Of a stretch of 51,357 nt of DNA, positions 8,576 to 16,773 are shown piece by piece. A model generated the notes under the pieces. That model was given only the letters and a program-made list of their open reading frames with translations, did no database searches and was not told where the DNA came from. Origin of the DNA: Bacteroidales bacterium UBA5072. GTDB lineage: Bacteria; Bacteroidota; Bacteroidia; Bacteroidales; UBA10428. The DNA lies in assembly GCA_002415855.1 (NCBI GenBank), contig DIAS01000065.1:1-51357 (forward strand). Direction: 5' to 3'. How positions within the stretch are numbered: the stretch's first letter is position 1; every line of letters starts with the position of its first letter. The translations under genes and the position numbers were made by a program.

Positions 8576-8596
8576 GAGATTTTTTTTAAAAATCTC
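8576..8596. repeat. AT-rich hairpin GAGATTTTT / AAAAATCTC
   Basis: A perfect 9-bp inverted repeat with a 3-nt loop, between the sigma factor terminator and the lipoprotein gene. On the minus strand it lies upstream of the lipoprotein, so it may be a second terminator for readthrough from the sigma gene or a 5' leader stem. Confidence 0.35.
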
Positions 8597-8629
8597 ATTT
8601 TACCCTGGAGGAGGCTTTGGCAGAAAACG

Positions 8630-8659
8630 AGCAGAGCCGCATCATGATGCGGCTCTGCT
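8630..8659 (-). terminator. Rho-independent terminator of the primary sigma factor gene
   Basis: A perfect 30-nt GC-rich palindrome: AGCAGAGCCGCATCA followed directly by its reverse complement. It lies 7 bp past the sigma factor stop codon. Reading on the minus strand, the stem is followed by CGTTTTC, a short T-tract. The stem can form up to about 13 bp with a 4-nt loop. Confidence 0.8.
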
Positions 8660-8666
8660 GATTGTA

Positions 8667-9527
8667 CTAACCAAGGTAGGTTTTGAGTAGCTTGTTTTTG
8701 GATTTTTGTCGCAGATGCTTGATGGCCTTTTCCTTGATCTGTCGTGTGCGTTCCCTTGATATGCCTATGGTGGCGCCGATTTCTTCCAATGACATGGGTT
8801 TGGTGCCGATACCATAAAACGCCCGGATCACGCTGCTTTCCTTTTCGGGAAGTGTGCTGAGTGTTCGTTCGATCTCTTTGGCGAGGGATTCCTCGATAAG
8901 TTTGTTGTCGGTAGTAGGGGTATCCTGACTGGGTAAAACATCCAGGAGGCTGTTTTCTTCGCCGTCCTGGAAAGGTGCATCGACGGATAAGTGACGGCCA
9001 GACAATTCAAGTGTCCCTGCAACTTTGCCTTCAGGAAGCTCAAGAATTGCAGCAACTTCCTCAGGGGAAGGCTCGCGCTCATGCGTTTGTTCCAGCTGGG
9101 AGAAAGCCCTGTTGATCTTATTCAGCGCACCGATTTTATTAAGCGGCAGGCGGACAATCCTTGATTGTTCCGCCAGGGCCTGAAGTATACACTGCCTGAT
9201 CCACCAGACCGCATAGGAAATAAATTTGAAACCCTTGGTCTCATCGAATTTCTTGGCAGCCTTGATAAGTCCCAGATTCCCTTCATTGATCAGATCGGGA
9301 AGACTCAAACCCTGATGTTGATACTGCTTGGCCACTGATACAACAAACCGGAGATTGGCTTTGGTGAGTTTTTCCAAGGCCTCCTGGTCGCCCATCTTGA
9401 TTCTTTTGGCAAGCTCTACTTCTTCTTCAGGTGTAATAAGCTCTTCTTTTCCTATGTCGTGCAAATATTTCTCAAGGGAATCGCTGTTTCTGTTTGTAAT
9501 GGATTTGGTAATCTTTAACTGCCTCAT
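8667..9527 (-). CDS. rpoD: Primary (housekeeping) RNA polymerase sigma factor, sigma-70 family
   Basis: A 286-residue group 1 sigma factor of the short Bacteroidetes type that lacks region 1.1. Region 1.2 covers about residues 16-50 (SLEKYLHDIGKEELITPEEE). Regions 2.1-2.4 follow, with LIQ-equivalent DLINEGNLGLIKAAKKFD and the melting/-10 helix FISYAVWWIRQCI. Region 3 starts near SRIVRLPLNKIG. Region 4 has the -35 helix-turn-helix SLEEIGATIGISRERTRQIKEKA near the C terminus. It is expected to recognise the TAnnTTTG elements found across the window. It stands alone with a strong terminator. Assignment as the primary rather than an alternative sigma rests on the full RIVRLP and WWIRQ signatures. 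Confidence 0.93.
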   Translation of the reverse strand: MRQLKITKSITNRNSDSLEKYLHDIGKEELITPEEEVELAKRIKMGDQEALEKLTKANLRFVVSVAKQYQHQGLSLPDLINEGNLGLIKAAKKFDETKGFKFISYAVWWIRQCILQALAEQSRIVRLPLNKIGALNKINRAFSQLEQTHEREPSPEEVAAILELPEGKVAGTLELSGRHLSVDAPFQDGEENSLLDVLPSQDTPTTDNKLIEESLAKEIERTLSTLPEKESSVIRAFYGIGTKPMSLEEIGATIGISRERTRQIKEKAIKHLRQKSKNKLLKTYLG

Positions 9528-9828
9528 GTTGAGCTCTTTTTTATGTAGTAACGTTTAATGCTGTAAGTATAACAAAAAAGGGAACCATTTGTTGCATGGA
9601 GAATTCATAAAAAATCATAAAAGTGCCCTTTTCATTTTCATTCTGCTGCCTCAATATAGTAATTTTTTTAAAGAACACAAAATTTTATTTAATCTAAATA
9701 CAACCTGCAGTGAAATCGCATGTACTCTGAAATTCTGCTCCGGCTTTAGAAAACATGACAATTATCGCGTAATTTAAGGCCCAATATTCCTTGTTTTGCC
9801 AACCAAAAATTGTAGCAAAAAACATGCC
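9528..9828. other. Gene-free divergent spacer
   Basis: A 301-bp AT-rich spacer between the divergent sigma factor and DMT permease genes. It must hold both promoters, but no exact TAnnTTTG element was found close to either start; on the minus strand TATATTGA (about 9651-9658) and TATACTTA (about 9565-9572) are the nearest matches. A 62-codon open frame on the plus strand (9589-9777) lacks family features and is judged non-coding. Confidence 0.4.
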
Positions 9829-10737
9829 ATGAAAGCCCGAAATCCATTGCTTAATTATGTCCCCGTTGTTCTGGCTATGGTATTCTGGAGCTTCAGCTTC
9901 ATATGGTACAAGCAGGTTTTCCATTATTATACTCCTGTGACTGTAATTGTATTGCGCCTTGTCATTGCCGTTCCGTTCCTGTTTATGCTGTCTCTCATTT
10001 TCGGCAAGTTGCAGCACATTGAGCAGGGACATCTCTTGTGGTTCTTTATTCTGGGTTTTTTTGAGCCTTTCCTTTATTTTATGGGGGAGTGCTATGGTGT
10101 GAACCTGATCTCGCCAACGCTTGCTTCCATAATCATCTCCCTTATACCGCTTTTAGTCCCTATTCCCGCGAGATACCTTTTCAGAGAAAGGTTTACGATA
10201 ACGAATTATTTGGGTTTGCTGGTGTCAGTGGCAGGGGTTATGCTGGTCATTATGGGGGAAGGGACTAAACAGACAAACTCCCTGGCCGGTATTTTCCTGA
10301 TGTTGCTGGCAGTTTTTGGCGCAGTCGGACATTCTGTTTATGTCAGGAAACTGGCGGAGCATTATAATACATTCACCATAGTTACTTTTCAGAGTGCCTT
10401 TGGACTGCTCTATTTCATCCCGCTGTTTTTGTTTACGGAATTCGGCCGGTTTATCCGGATGGATCATACATTTGAAATGCTCTGGCCTGTGATTAAGCTG
10501 GCAGTTTTTGCCTCAACCATGGCTTTTTTGTTTTTTGTATATTCCATCAAGCGTCTGGGGATGGCAAGGACCAATGTTTTTGTCAACCTGATCCCTGTAT
10601 TTACTGCCGTTTTATCTTTCCTCATCCTGCATGAGAGTTTCAGTTTGCTGAAAATTGCCGGCATAGGCGTGGTGATCGCCGGACTGGTATTCAGCCAGTA
10701 TAGTTATGCCATCCGACTAAAAGGTCCTGTTCACTGA
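9829..10737 (+). CDS. EamA/DMT-superfamily permease
   Basis: From the ATG at 9829 this is a 302-residue inner-membrane protein with about ten hydrophobic helices in two EamA halves. The first half includes VPVVLAMVFWSFSFIWYK and the second AVFGAVGHSVYVRKLAEHY followed by SFLILHESFSLLKIAGIGVVIAGL, the conserved E-before-last-helix pattern. DMT proteins export or import small metabolites, and the substrate cannot be read from the sequence. The frame is open to a TTG at 9796, but the ATG is preferred. Its neighbours give no functional clue. Confidence 0.88.
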   Translation: MKARNPLLNYVPVVLAMVFWSFSFIWYKQVFHYYTPVTVIVLRLVIAVPFLFMLSLIFGKLQHIEQGHLLWFFILGFFEPFLYFMGECYGVNLISPTLASIIISLIPLLVPIPARYLFRERFTITNYLGLLVSVAGVMLVIMGEGTKQTNSLAGIFLMLLAVFGAVGHSVYVRKLAEHYNTFTIVTFQSAFGLLYFIPLFLFTEFGRFIRMDHTFEMLWPVIKLAVFASTMAFLFFVYSIKRLGMARTNVFVNLIPVFTAVLSFLILHESFSLLKIAGIGVVIAGLVFSQYSYAIRLKGPVH

Positions 10738-10906
10738 TTTATTTTATTAAATTTGCTTTTTTGGGAAGCCGGCTTAAGATCCAGTCCGATGAGTGAAATT
10801 AACAATTCGGGACAATGCTGCTTATCGGTTTGACGTGATTTAAGATCAGGTCAGCTGTCGGAATATGCTTCTTCTTTCAGTAGTTGGAATGAATGTAATC
10901 AATGAC

Positions 10907-11071
10907 ATGAAAAACAAAATTCCGGGATTTTTAGGCTTCAGACAGGTTCTGATTCTGCTTTTGTTGAGCCTCTTTGTATGGCAGTCCGGTTGTTCATCAA
11001 CCTCCCGTACCGCAAAAGGAAGGCATGGCCAGGTGCCCTGTCCTTGCGAAAAGAATAGCAGGCGGAGGTAA
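10907..11071 (+). CDS. Very small lipoprotein
   Basis: 54 residues from the ATG at 10907 (MKNKIPGFLGFRQV). One hydrophobic helix ends in the lipobox WQSGC. The mature part has only about 25 residues, with His, Arg and the short motif CPC near a basic C-terminal SRRR. Tiny lipoproteins with a basic Cys-containing tail occur widely in this phylum and have no assigned role. It lies between the DMT permease and the CrtI-like gene on the same strand, about 80 bp from the latter. Confidence 0.55.
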   Translation: MKNKIPGFLGFRQVLILLLLSLFVWQSGCSSTSRTAKGRHGQVPCPCEKNSRRR

Positions 11072-11154
11072 AACCCTTTGCCTGCCCCATTTGTTAATAA
11101 CCTTCAAATGGACAGCCATACATGACATGATTTGTCCAGTAAATTGATAACTAA

Positions 11155-12675
11155 ATGAAGATAAGCATTATAGGGGCAGGTGTATCTGGTTTGTCAATAG
11201 GCTGTTATCTGCAGATGAATGGTTTTGAAACCGAAATTTTTGAAAAGCATTCACATGCAGGTGGATTATGCACCAGCTGGAAAAGGGGGGAGTTTACCTT
11301 CGATGGATGCATTCACTGGTTAATGGGATCAAACAGCAGCAGCCCTTTTTACAGGTTATGGTCAGAACTGGTGGACATGAAATCGGTAGAATTTTTCAAC
11401 CACGAGGTGAGGTTTGAAATAGAACTGGAAGTGAACAGGGACCGTCATGGTGACAGGGTTTTTCATCTGTATAACAATATTAACCGGCTTGAAGCATATT
11501 TGCTGGACCTCGCGCCTGAAGACACCGGTTTGATTAAGGATCTGATAAGATCTATCCGGGTCATGCAGCGGTTTGAGCTGCCTCCCATGATCGAAAACGC
11601 TCCCGTAATGCAATCCTGGCGAAAAAGGCTTGCAATGGCATCCTATCTTCCGTTTGTTATCCTTTACCTGAAGTGGAGAAATGTAACCAATTTCTCTTTT
11701 GCCCGAAAATTGAAAAATCCCTTCCTGAAAGAGGCATTTGAGCTTTTGTTCGATGGTGAGGAATTTAAAATGCTGATCCTGACCATGCCACTTTCGATAT
11801 TTGACAGAAACGGTGCAGGTTACCCGATCGGTGGATCTTACAGGTTCGCCAACAGGATTGCCGAGCGATACAAAGCCCTGGGTGGTAAAATTCATTATGA
11901 CCAACCGGTGAAGAGAATCCTTACCGGAGGCAATAGAGCCCAGGGTGTCCTTCTGCAAAACGACAGCATTGTTTATTCCGACATAACCATTTCTGCTACT
12001 GACTGGTATTTTACCATGTTTGAGGCGCTGGAGGGTAGATTCCTGAACAATAGCATACTGGCACTGGCCTCCCAGAGAACATTAAAGCTTTATCCATCGG
12101 TTTTTTTGATCTCATTGGGCGTTTCCCGTTCGTTCAGTGAATATCCGCACCTGATCAGATTCCCTTTGAATGCTGCAGTAGCATCCCCGGATGGTACAGT
12201 TTACACACGGATCGAATCACATATATATCACTACGATCCAACCTTGGCACCTGAAGGAAAAACCATCATTGTTCTGAGTCTGTATACCCGGAATGGTGAC
12301 TTCTGGATAAATTTACGCAACAAGGATATGGCGGAGTACAACCGCTGCAAAACAGAATTTGCTGAAAAAATTATTGACAGGTTGAATGAAAAAATCGAAG
12401 GGGTCAAAGCTTCTGTTGAAATTACGGATGTAGCTACCCCTGCAACCTATCATCGTTATACAGGCAGCTGGAAGGGAAGCGTACAGGGTTGGTTCCCGGA
12501 TAGAAATTTATTGGCTTCATCACCTGTCGGAATTGGTTTAGCGGGATTATCTGACTTTTACTACAGCAGCCAATGGTCGGTTCCTGGCGGAGGGTTGCCT
12601 GTGGTGATTAAAGCGGGCAGGGACCTGTCACGGTTTATCAGCATGAAGTATAAAAAGCAATTCATCATTAAATAA
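11155..12675 (+). CDS. FAD-dependent oxidoreductase of the phytoene desaturase (CrtI)-like family
   Basis: 506 residues. The N-terminal FAD-binding Rossmann motif is GAGVSG (7-12), followed by the acidic end of strand two and the CrtI-type FEKHSHAGGLCTSW. The C-terminal FAD motif is SVPGGGLPVVIKAGRDLSRF. The family covers carotenoid desaturases, retinol saturase-like enzymes and other lipid-related flavoproteins. No crtB, crtE or other carotenoid gene is nearby, so a carotenoid role is not supported. It has no signal peptide and is probably cytosolic or peripheral to the membrane. Confidence 0.85.
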   Translation: MKISIIGAGVSGLSIGCYLQMNGFETEIFEKHSHAGGLCTSWKRGEFTFDGCIHWLMGSNSSSPFYRLWSELVDMKSVEFFNHEVRFEIELEVNRDRHGDRVFHLYNNINRLEAYLLDLAPEDTGLIKDLIRSIRVMQRFELPPMIENAPVMQSWRKRLAMASYLPFVILYLKWRNVTNFSFARKLKNPFLKEAFELLFDGEEFKMLILTMPLSIFDRNGAGYPIGGSYRFANRIAERYKALGGKIHYDQPVKRILTGGNRAQGVLLQNDSIVYSDITISATDWYFTMFEALEGRFLNNSILALASQRTLKLYPSVFLISLGVSRSFSEYPHLIRFPLNAAVASPDGTVYTRIESHIYHYDPTLAPEGKTIIVLSLYTRNGDFWINLRNKDMAEYNRCKTEFAEKIIDRLNEKIEGVKASVEITDVATPATYHRYTGSWKGSVQGWFPDRNLLASSPVGIGLAGLSDFYYSSQWSVPGGGLPVVIKAGRDLSRFISMKYKKQFIIK

Positions 12676-12797
12676 GGCTCGCAAAGGCGCAGAGGCTTTC
12701 CATACCGGGCTGCCTCGGTTGAACGCTGGGTGAAAAAGTATCAGTTATCCACCTTTTTTTTATATTTACAGGCTGAACCCGCCAAAACCGAACGATC
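12676..12797. other. Intergenic spacer with a CGCAAAGGCGCAGAG-type motif
   Basis: 122 bp between the FAD oxidoreductase and the rhomboid gene. It starts with CTCGCAAAGGCGCAGAGGC, a low-complexity run of related AGGCGC units. An in-frame TGA at 12774-12776 limits how far upstream the rhomboid gene can start. No clear promoter element was seen. Confidence 0.35.
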
Positions 12798-13496
12798 TTG
12801 ATACCCTTGCGCGACACCATACCCTCACGCAGCTTTCCAATTGTTACCTGGCTGCTGATCATAACCAATGCACTGATATTCCTGTTTGATGTATTTATGC
12901 TCGACAGCAGGCAGGCCGAGCTTATGATAGCAAAATACGGACTGATCCCCGACAGCATCCGGCTTTCTTCGGTCAGTAATCTGCATGATTTGCGGGTAAT
13001 AATCTTCAGGCCGTTCTTTACCAATATGTTTTTGCATGGCGGCTGGCTGCACCTGATCTCCAACATGTGGATACTGTTTATTTTCGGAGACAATGTTGAG
13101 GATCGGATGGGAAAAGTGCGGTATTTTCTGTTTTATCTGGTATGTGGATTAATTGCCAGTCTCACCCACTTCATTCTGCACCGCAATTCGCCGGTACCTG
13201 CAATCGGAGCCTCAGGAGCCATTTCGGGTATCATGGCCGCCTATATGTTCATGTTTCCCAAAAGTACCATTGTTTCCCTGGTGCCCATCATTATCATACC
13301 CCTCTTCCTGCCCATTCCGGCCATTATCTACATCGGGCTCTGGTTTATCGGCCAGCTTTGGAGCGGAACTACCTCACTGATGTTATCCGATAACGCAACA
13401 GGTATTGCATTCTGGGCACATATCGGAGGTTTTATCGGTGGGCTGTTGTTGTACAGGTTCTTTGATACCTCCGGAAGAAAGGTTTATTATCAGTAA
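12798..13496 (+). CDS. Rhomboid-family intramembrane serine protease
   Basis: A 232-residue polytopic inner-membrane protease that cleaves substrates within the membrane. Catalytic Ser139 lies in GASGAISG and His208 in AHIGGFIGG. Asn89 in HLISNMW and the HGGWLHL motif form the oxyanion side. About six membrane segments are visible. The start is a TTG: an in-frame stop is only 21 bases upstream, and the resulting N terminus MIPLRDTIPSRSFPIVT is the standard one for this family. The natural substrate is unknown. Confidence 0.9.
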   Translation: MIPLRDTIPSRSFPIVTWLLIITNALIFLFDVFMLDSRQAELMIAKYGLIPDSIRLSSVSNLHDLRVIIFRPFFTNMFLHGGWLHLISNMWILFIFGDNVEDRMGKVRYFLFYLVCGLIASLTHFILHRNSPVPAIGASGAISGIMAAYMFMFPKSTIVSLVPIIIIPLFLPIPAIIYIGLWFIGQLWSGTTSLMLSDNATGIAFWAHIGGFIGGLLLYRFFDTSGRKVYYQ

Positions 13497-13528
13497 GCGT
13501 TAATCGCTAACGGGTAACCGTGATAATG

Positions 13529-13578
13529 CTTCAACTCCGCTCAGTATGACACACTGGTCATTCTGATCGGAGTCGAAG
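13529..13578. repeat. Long imperfect palindrome between convergent genes
   Basis: Two 22-nt arms (13529-13550 and 13557-13578) pair at 19 of 22 positions around a 6-nt loop, ACACTG. The core arm sequences are ACTCCG/CGGAGT and ATGAC/GTCAT. It lies between the convergent rhomboid and GH36 genes and could act as a bidirectional terminator. The arm resembles a CTCCGCTCAG...CTGAGCGGAG intergenic palindrome I associate with Bacteroidota genomes, which would make it a dispersed repeat; no second copy was found in this window. Confidence 0.65.
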
Positions 13579-13595
13579 GGCACCGAACAGCTTGT

Positions 13596-15650
13596 TTATT
13601 TAAAAGGTACTGCCTGCAGCAACAGAGAGCCGGTAAACTTTACCTGCAGATGTCCGGAAGGACCGCTGATCTTTCCGTAATCAACATTATTTGCATAATC
13701 CGTTAACTGATATGTTTCGTTGGTCAGTCCCCTGAGTTCAATATCTCCGTCCCAGTGATCATTATAGAAAGCATAGAAAAGGGTATCTGCTTTTTGAATC
13801 ACATGTGTTTCGGGTCTGTCAAAGCCCATATCGTACAGATCACCGAGGTAATCCCCGGCCGGCAGCATTTTTTGATTGTAAATACTGATCCACTTCTTCC
13901 AGATCTTTTCATTCTCAGGGGTCAGCACGAATTTGCCTTCCATAGCATAGGGATTGTCCTTTGGCCAGGTGAATTTAGTGCCCAGCACGGCACCAATTCC
14001 AACTTGGGTGGCAAAATTACTGCCTCCTTCAGTTTTTTCGATATGGTCACCATAATAGGCCGTTTTTCCAAGAAGTGCTTTGTAAGTTTTGCCTTTTAGC
14101 CGGATCTGCCAGCTCGAAGTAGGGTCGGAGGCAACCACCTGATTGGTCCAGGGCATAATAAAATATGACATGGCGCAGCCACAGGGGCAAATTTGCAATA
14201 CAGCATGCGGCTTATAGGTCCGGGCTGTTTCATAGATCATTTTATAAAATCCGGGCAGGTTTTCAAATGATTCATCAGGATTGTCCAGCATATGCCGGCT
14301 GTTAAAATCAGGCGGGGCACAGTTCAGGTGCTGCCCATCCATTTTGAGCCCGTCAAAATCCCAGTCATGCAGGAACATTTTCAGTACCTCACGGGTATGA
14401 TCAATGGTTTTCCGGTACACGGGCGACATATAATAGCTATCCCACCAGGTGATATATTGTGGGGCTCCGTCACCGGTTTCCAGTATTATGTCGGGATTCC
14501 TGGCAAATAATTGACTCCCCGGATCCACAGCCAGGGGAGCCCACCATAATTTAGCCTTCAGTCCCATGGCATGAATATGGTCAACCAGTTTGCGCATATC
14601 GGCATTTCCCCCCGGGAATTTGTCCCTTGTGACATCCCAGTCACCCTCCGCCTGCTGGTAGCCGTCATCAATATCCACCCATTTTAAACCCAGTTCTTTA
14701 ACCTTGGGCAACGTTCCCAGGATCTCCTGTACCGTAAACCTTCGCTCATAACCCCAGGCACACCATACAGCATCATAGGCATCAGGCTCAACCGGGGCCA
14801 TCTCTATGCCTGATGCCTGCATGAACTTTGAATAAGCCTGCAAGGGGGCATAAAAATCACCCCGGTGTACCGTGACAAATGTATTGTAAGTATCCAGGGT
14901 ATCACCGGCATGAAATGCCTTGGCCTCCGGATATTTGTATTCAATGCCGATCTGTACAAAATTCTCATAGGCGTTCTTATATACCGGAAGAGATACCATC
15001 CGGGGCATTAAATCGGTGTGGCCGATTGCAATACCGGCATCTTTGCGCCAAAGATCGATCACCGGTATTCCGCCTCCGTAATCGGTATTGTTCATCCCCA
15101 TGAAATTCTCCTGTGAGAAAGAAGAATCCACAGGCAGGATCCAGTCTTTGCGCGCTCCCGTTGAACTTCCCTGGAATGACCAGAAAACAGGAGAATCCCC
15201 CTTGCCGGAGATATTATATGCCTGGTTTACCCATTTGTTGACCTCCAGGTCACGTGTTCCTTTGTTTACGTACTGAACCCTGAAAAAGGCCATGTCGGGG
15301 AAGGAGTCGTATGCTGTAATGGTGAGGATTTTTTCGATGTTGAATTCCTTTTCACGGTGTGACCCAGTGATAACGGTTCTGACACCGTTACCGTAATTAT
15401 CCGTAAAAGCAAAGGATCTGGAACCTTTCAGTCTGAAATCCCGGATTTCAGATTCCCGGCAAACCAGGTATTCCGAAGGAGTGAAACGATCCATGAGTGG
15501 TTTTGCACCGGCAGTGGTGTAATTTACCTTGGTTTCCAGTTTATTATTGATTTCCAGCAGCAACTTGCCGCTTTCAATCCGGGTGGTGTTCCTACACGAA
15601 ACCATGATGATACACAAGATGGCAGCGATAACAAGCGTGTTAATTCTCAT
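13596..15650 (-). CDS. GH36-type alpha-galactosidase-like lipoprotein
   Basis: A 684-residue exported glycosidase. The signal peptide ends in the lipobox IMVSC (Cys19), so it is anchored in the envelope. An N-terminal beta-sandwich (to about 270) precedes a TIM barrel with WVDIDDGYQ, LKAKLWWAPL and the nucleophile motif LKMDGQH (Asp438). The probable acid/base is Asp509 in VVASDPTSSW, preceded by ICPCGC. A C-terminal beta domain follows. GH36 includes alpha-galactosidases and alpha-N-acetylgalactosaminidases; the AgaS-type operon it ends makes either plausible. It is the last gene of the minus-strand operon, 23 bp after the amidohydrolase gene. Confidence 0.85.
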   Translation of the reverse strand: MRINTLVIAAILCIIMVSCRNTTRIESGKLLLEINNKLETKVNYTTAGAKPLMDRFTPSEYLVCRESEIRDFRLKGSRSFAFTDNYGNGVRTVITGSHREKEFNIEKILTITAYDSFPDMAFFRVQYVNKGTRDLEVNKWVNQAYNISGKGDSPVFWSFQGSSTGARKDWILPVDSSFSQENFMGMNNTDYGGGIPVIDLWRKDAGIAIGHTDLMPRMVSLPVYKNAYENFVQIGIEYKYPEAKAFHAGDTLDTYNTFVTVHRGDFYAPLQAYSKFMQASGIEMAPVEPDAYDAVWCAWGYERRFTVQEILGTLPKVKELGLKWVDIDDGYQQAEGDWDVTRDKFPGGNADMRKLVDHIHAMGLKAKLWWAPLAVDPGSQLFARNPDIILETGDGAPQYITWWDSYYMSPVYRKTIDHTREVLKMFLHDWDFDGLKMDGQHLNCAPPDFNSRHMLDNPDESFENLPGFYKMIYETARTYKPHAVLQICPCGCAMSYFIMPWTNQVVASDPTSSWQIRLKGKTYKALLGKTAYYGDHIEKTEGGSNFATQVGIGAVLGTKFTWPKDNPYAMEGKFVLTPENEKIWKKWISIYNQKMLPAGDYLGDLYDMGFDRPETHVIQKADTLFYAFYNDHWDGDIELRGLTNETYQLTDYANNVDYGKISGPSGHLQVKFTGSLLLQAVPFK

Positions 15651-15673
15651 AAGGTTGTATGATTAAGAAAACT

Positions 15674-16768
15674 TTAATTCAGTATCTTGGATGCATTCAA
15701 CTGATAGATCTTTTTCAGAATCCGGGGTGGAAGGCCGAACCCGTTGAGCGCCCAGTGATAACCAAACCTGTCGGTGTCGTAAAAATGTTCATCACTGGAT
15801 TCCAGCACCCTAAAGGTAATACGGTACATGGAAGGATCGAAACCCATGTCGGTTCCGTAAAGGAGCCTGTCCTGGTACTTCTCGATAAAAGATGCCATGT
15901 ACCTTGGAATTGTTGCTGTCTCGGCATAACGGGCAGAAATGTCGGCGTACAGGTTGGGATACTGGTCAAACAGGCGCCCGAGCCGGCCAGGATCGTGCAT
16001 AAGATTGGCATAGTGACAGGCAATAAAAACTGTTCCGGGATTTTGCCTGACGGCGTTCTCCAGGGTCTGGACAAGCGCATCCAAACCAATCAGATCAGGA
16101 TTGGTCATATCGATTTGCCATGCCTGCGCATTCATAAGGCCGTCATTGGTCGAGTCCATCTTTTCGTACATCCACACAGGATCGGCAATATGGATATTTA
16201 CAGGCATGTGTAACGCAGCACATTTATCAAACAAGGGCTTCATCCGGGGATCATCAATGTGCATGCCGATTGCAGCAACAGGTGTTGAATAGTACTCACC
16301 GAGTCCCTTGTCGCCCAGTTCTCCGACCCCCCGGGCACCCATTTTATAGCATCTTTCCAGCTCTTTTAGTGCTGCAGGTCCGAATCCGGGTTTATCATAG
16401 CCGGTGTAATCAAAACCGCACCACAACTCGAATCGATTCCCGAACCTGGCATATTTGCGGACTATGGAATCGAACCTGGCCCCGGTTGCCATGGTCAGGA
16501 TGATTGTTTTTTCAATGCCGCAGGCATCCATGTTTCTGACCCACTGTATTATTTCGTCGTCAGTTCGGACATAATCATGCGAATGAACGTCGGTTACCGG
16601 GTAAGCTGCTTTTTCAATTGCGCTGACAGGTATATTATAGATCGAAACCGGCCGGTAGTTTCTTAACAACAGACTATCCGCATTTTGTCCGCCGGCAGGG
16701 ATTACTATACCTGAAAAGCTCAACAGGATTATCGATAATCTGATGGTTGACTTCGTGAGGGTTTTCAT
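15674..16768 (-). CDS. Exported amidohydrolase-2 family metal-dependent hydrolase
   Basis: 364 residues with a signal peptide (MKTLTKSTIRLSIILLSFSG...), so probably periplasmic. Metal-ligand motifs of the amidohydrolase TIM barrel are visible: DVHSHD (His62, His64), VNIHIADP, FIACHYAN and the terminal Asp in LLYGTDMGFD. Members hydrolyse lactones, decarboxylate acids or act on other small molecules. This is not the NagA/AgaA deacetylase family, so its substrate is open. It sits 5 bp after the aldolase gene and 23 bp before the GH36 gene, inside an otherwise cytosolic sugar-phosphate operon. Confidence 0.82.
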   Translation of the reverse strand: MKTLTKSTIRLSIILLSFSGIVIPAGGQNADSLLLRNYRPVSIYNIPVSAIEKAAYPVTDVHSHDYVRTDDEIIQWVRNMDACGIEKTIILTMATGARFDSIVRKYARFGNRFELWCGFDYTGYDKPGFGPAALKELERCYKMGARGVGELGDKGLGEYYSTPVAAIGMHIDDPRMKPLFDKCAALHMPVNIHIADPVWMYEKMDSTNDGLMNAQAWQIDMTNPDLIGLDALVQTLENAVRQNPGTVFIACHYANLMHDPGRLGRLFDQYPNLYADISARYAETATIPRYMASFIEKYQDRLLYGTDMGFDPSMYRITFRVLESSDEHFYDTDRFGYHWALNGFGLPPRILKKIYQLNASKILN

Positions 16769-16773
16769 GGGTA

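Noticed and set aside
9589..9777. 62-codon open frame in the sigma factor/permease spacer
   Set aside because: AT-rich composition, no recognisable domain or signal peptide, no promoter; more likely spacer.
10748..10755. TAAATTTG as a promoter for the small lipoprotein
   Set aside because: It lies about 150 bp upstream, lacks a -33 element and sits in an AT-rich run; probably chance.
11109..11138. TGGACA/TGTCCA inverted repeat before the CrtI-like gene
   Set aside because: Only 6 bp with an 18-nt spacer and no promoter element; too weak to call a regulatory site.
11362..11958. 198-codon antisense frame inside the CrtI-like gene
   Set aside because: The sense strand has clear FAD-binding motifs at both ends; the antisense frame is a shadow.
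15659..16213. 184-codon plus-strand frame over the amidohydrolase gene
   Set aside because: The minus strand carries all metal-ligand motifs of the family; the plus frame has none.
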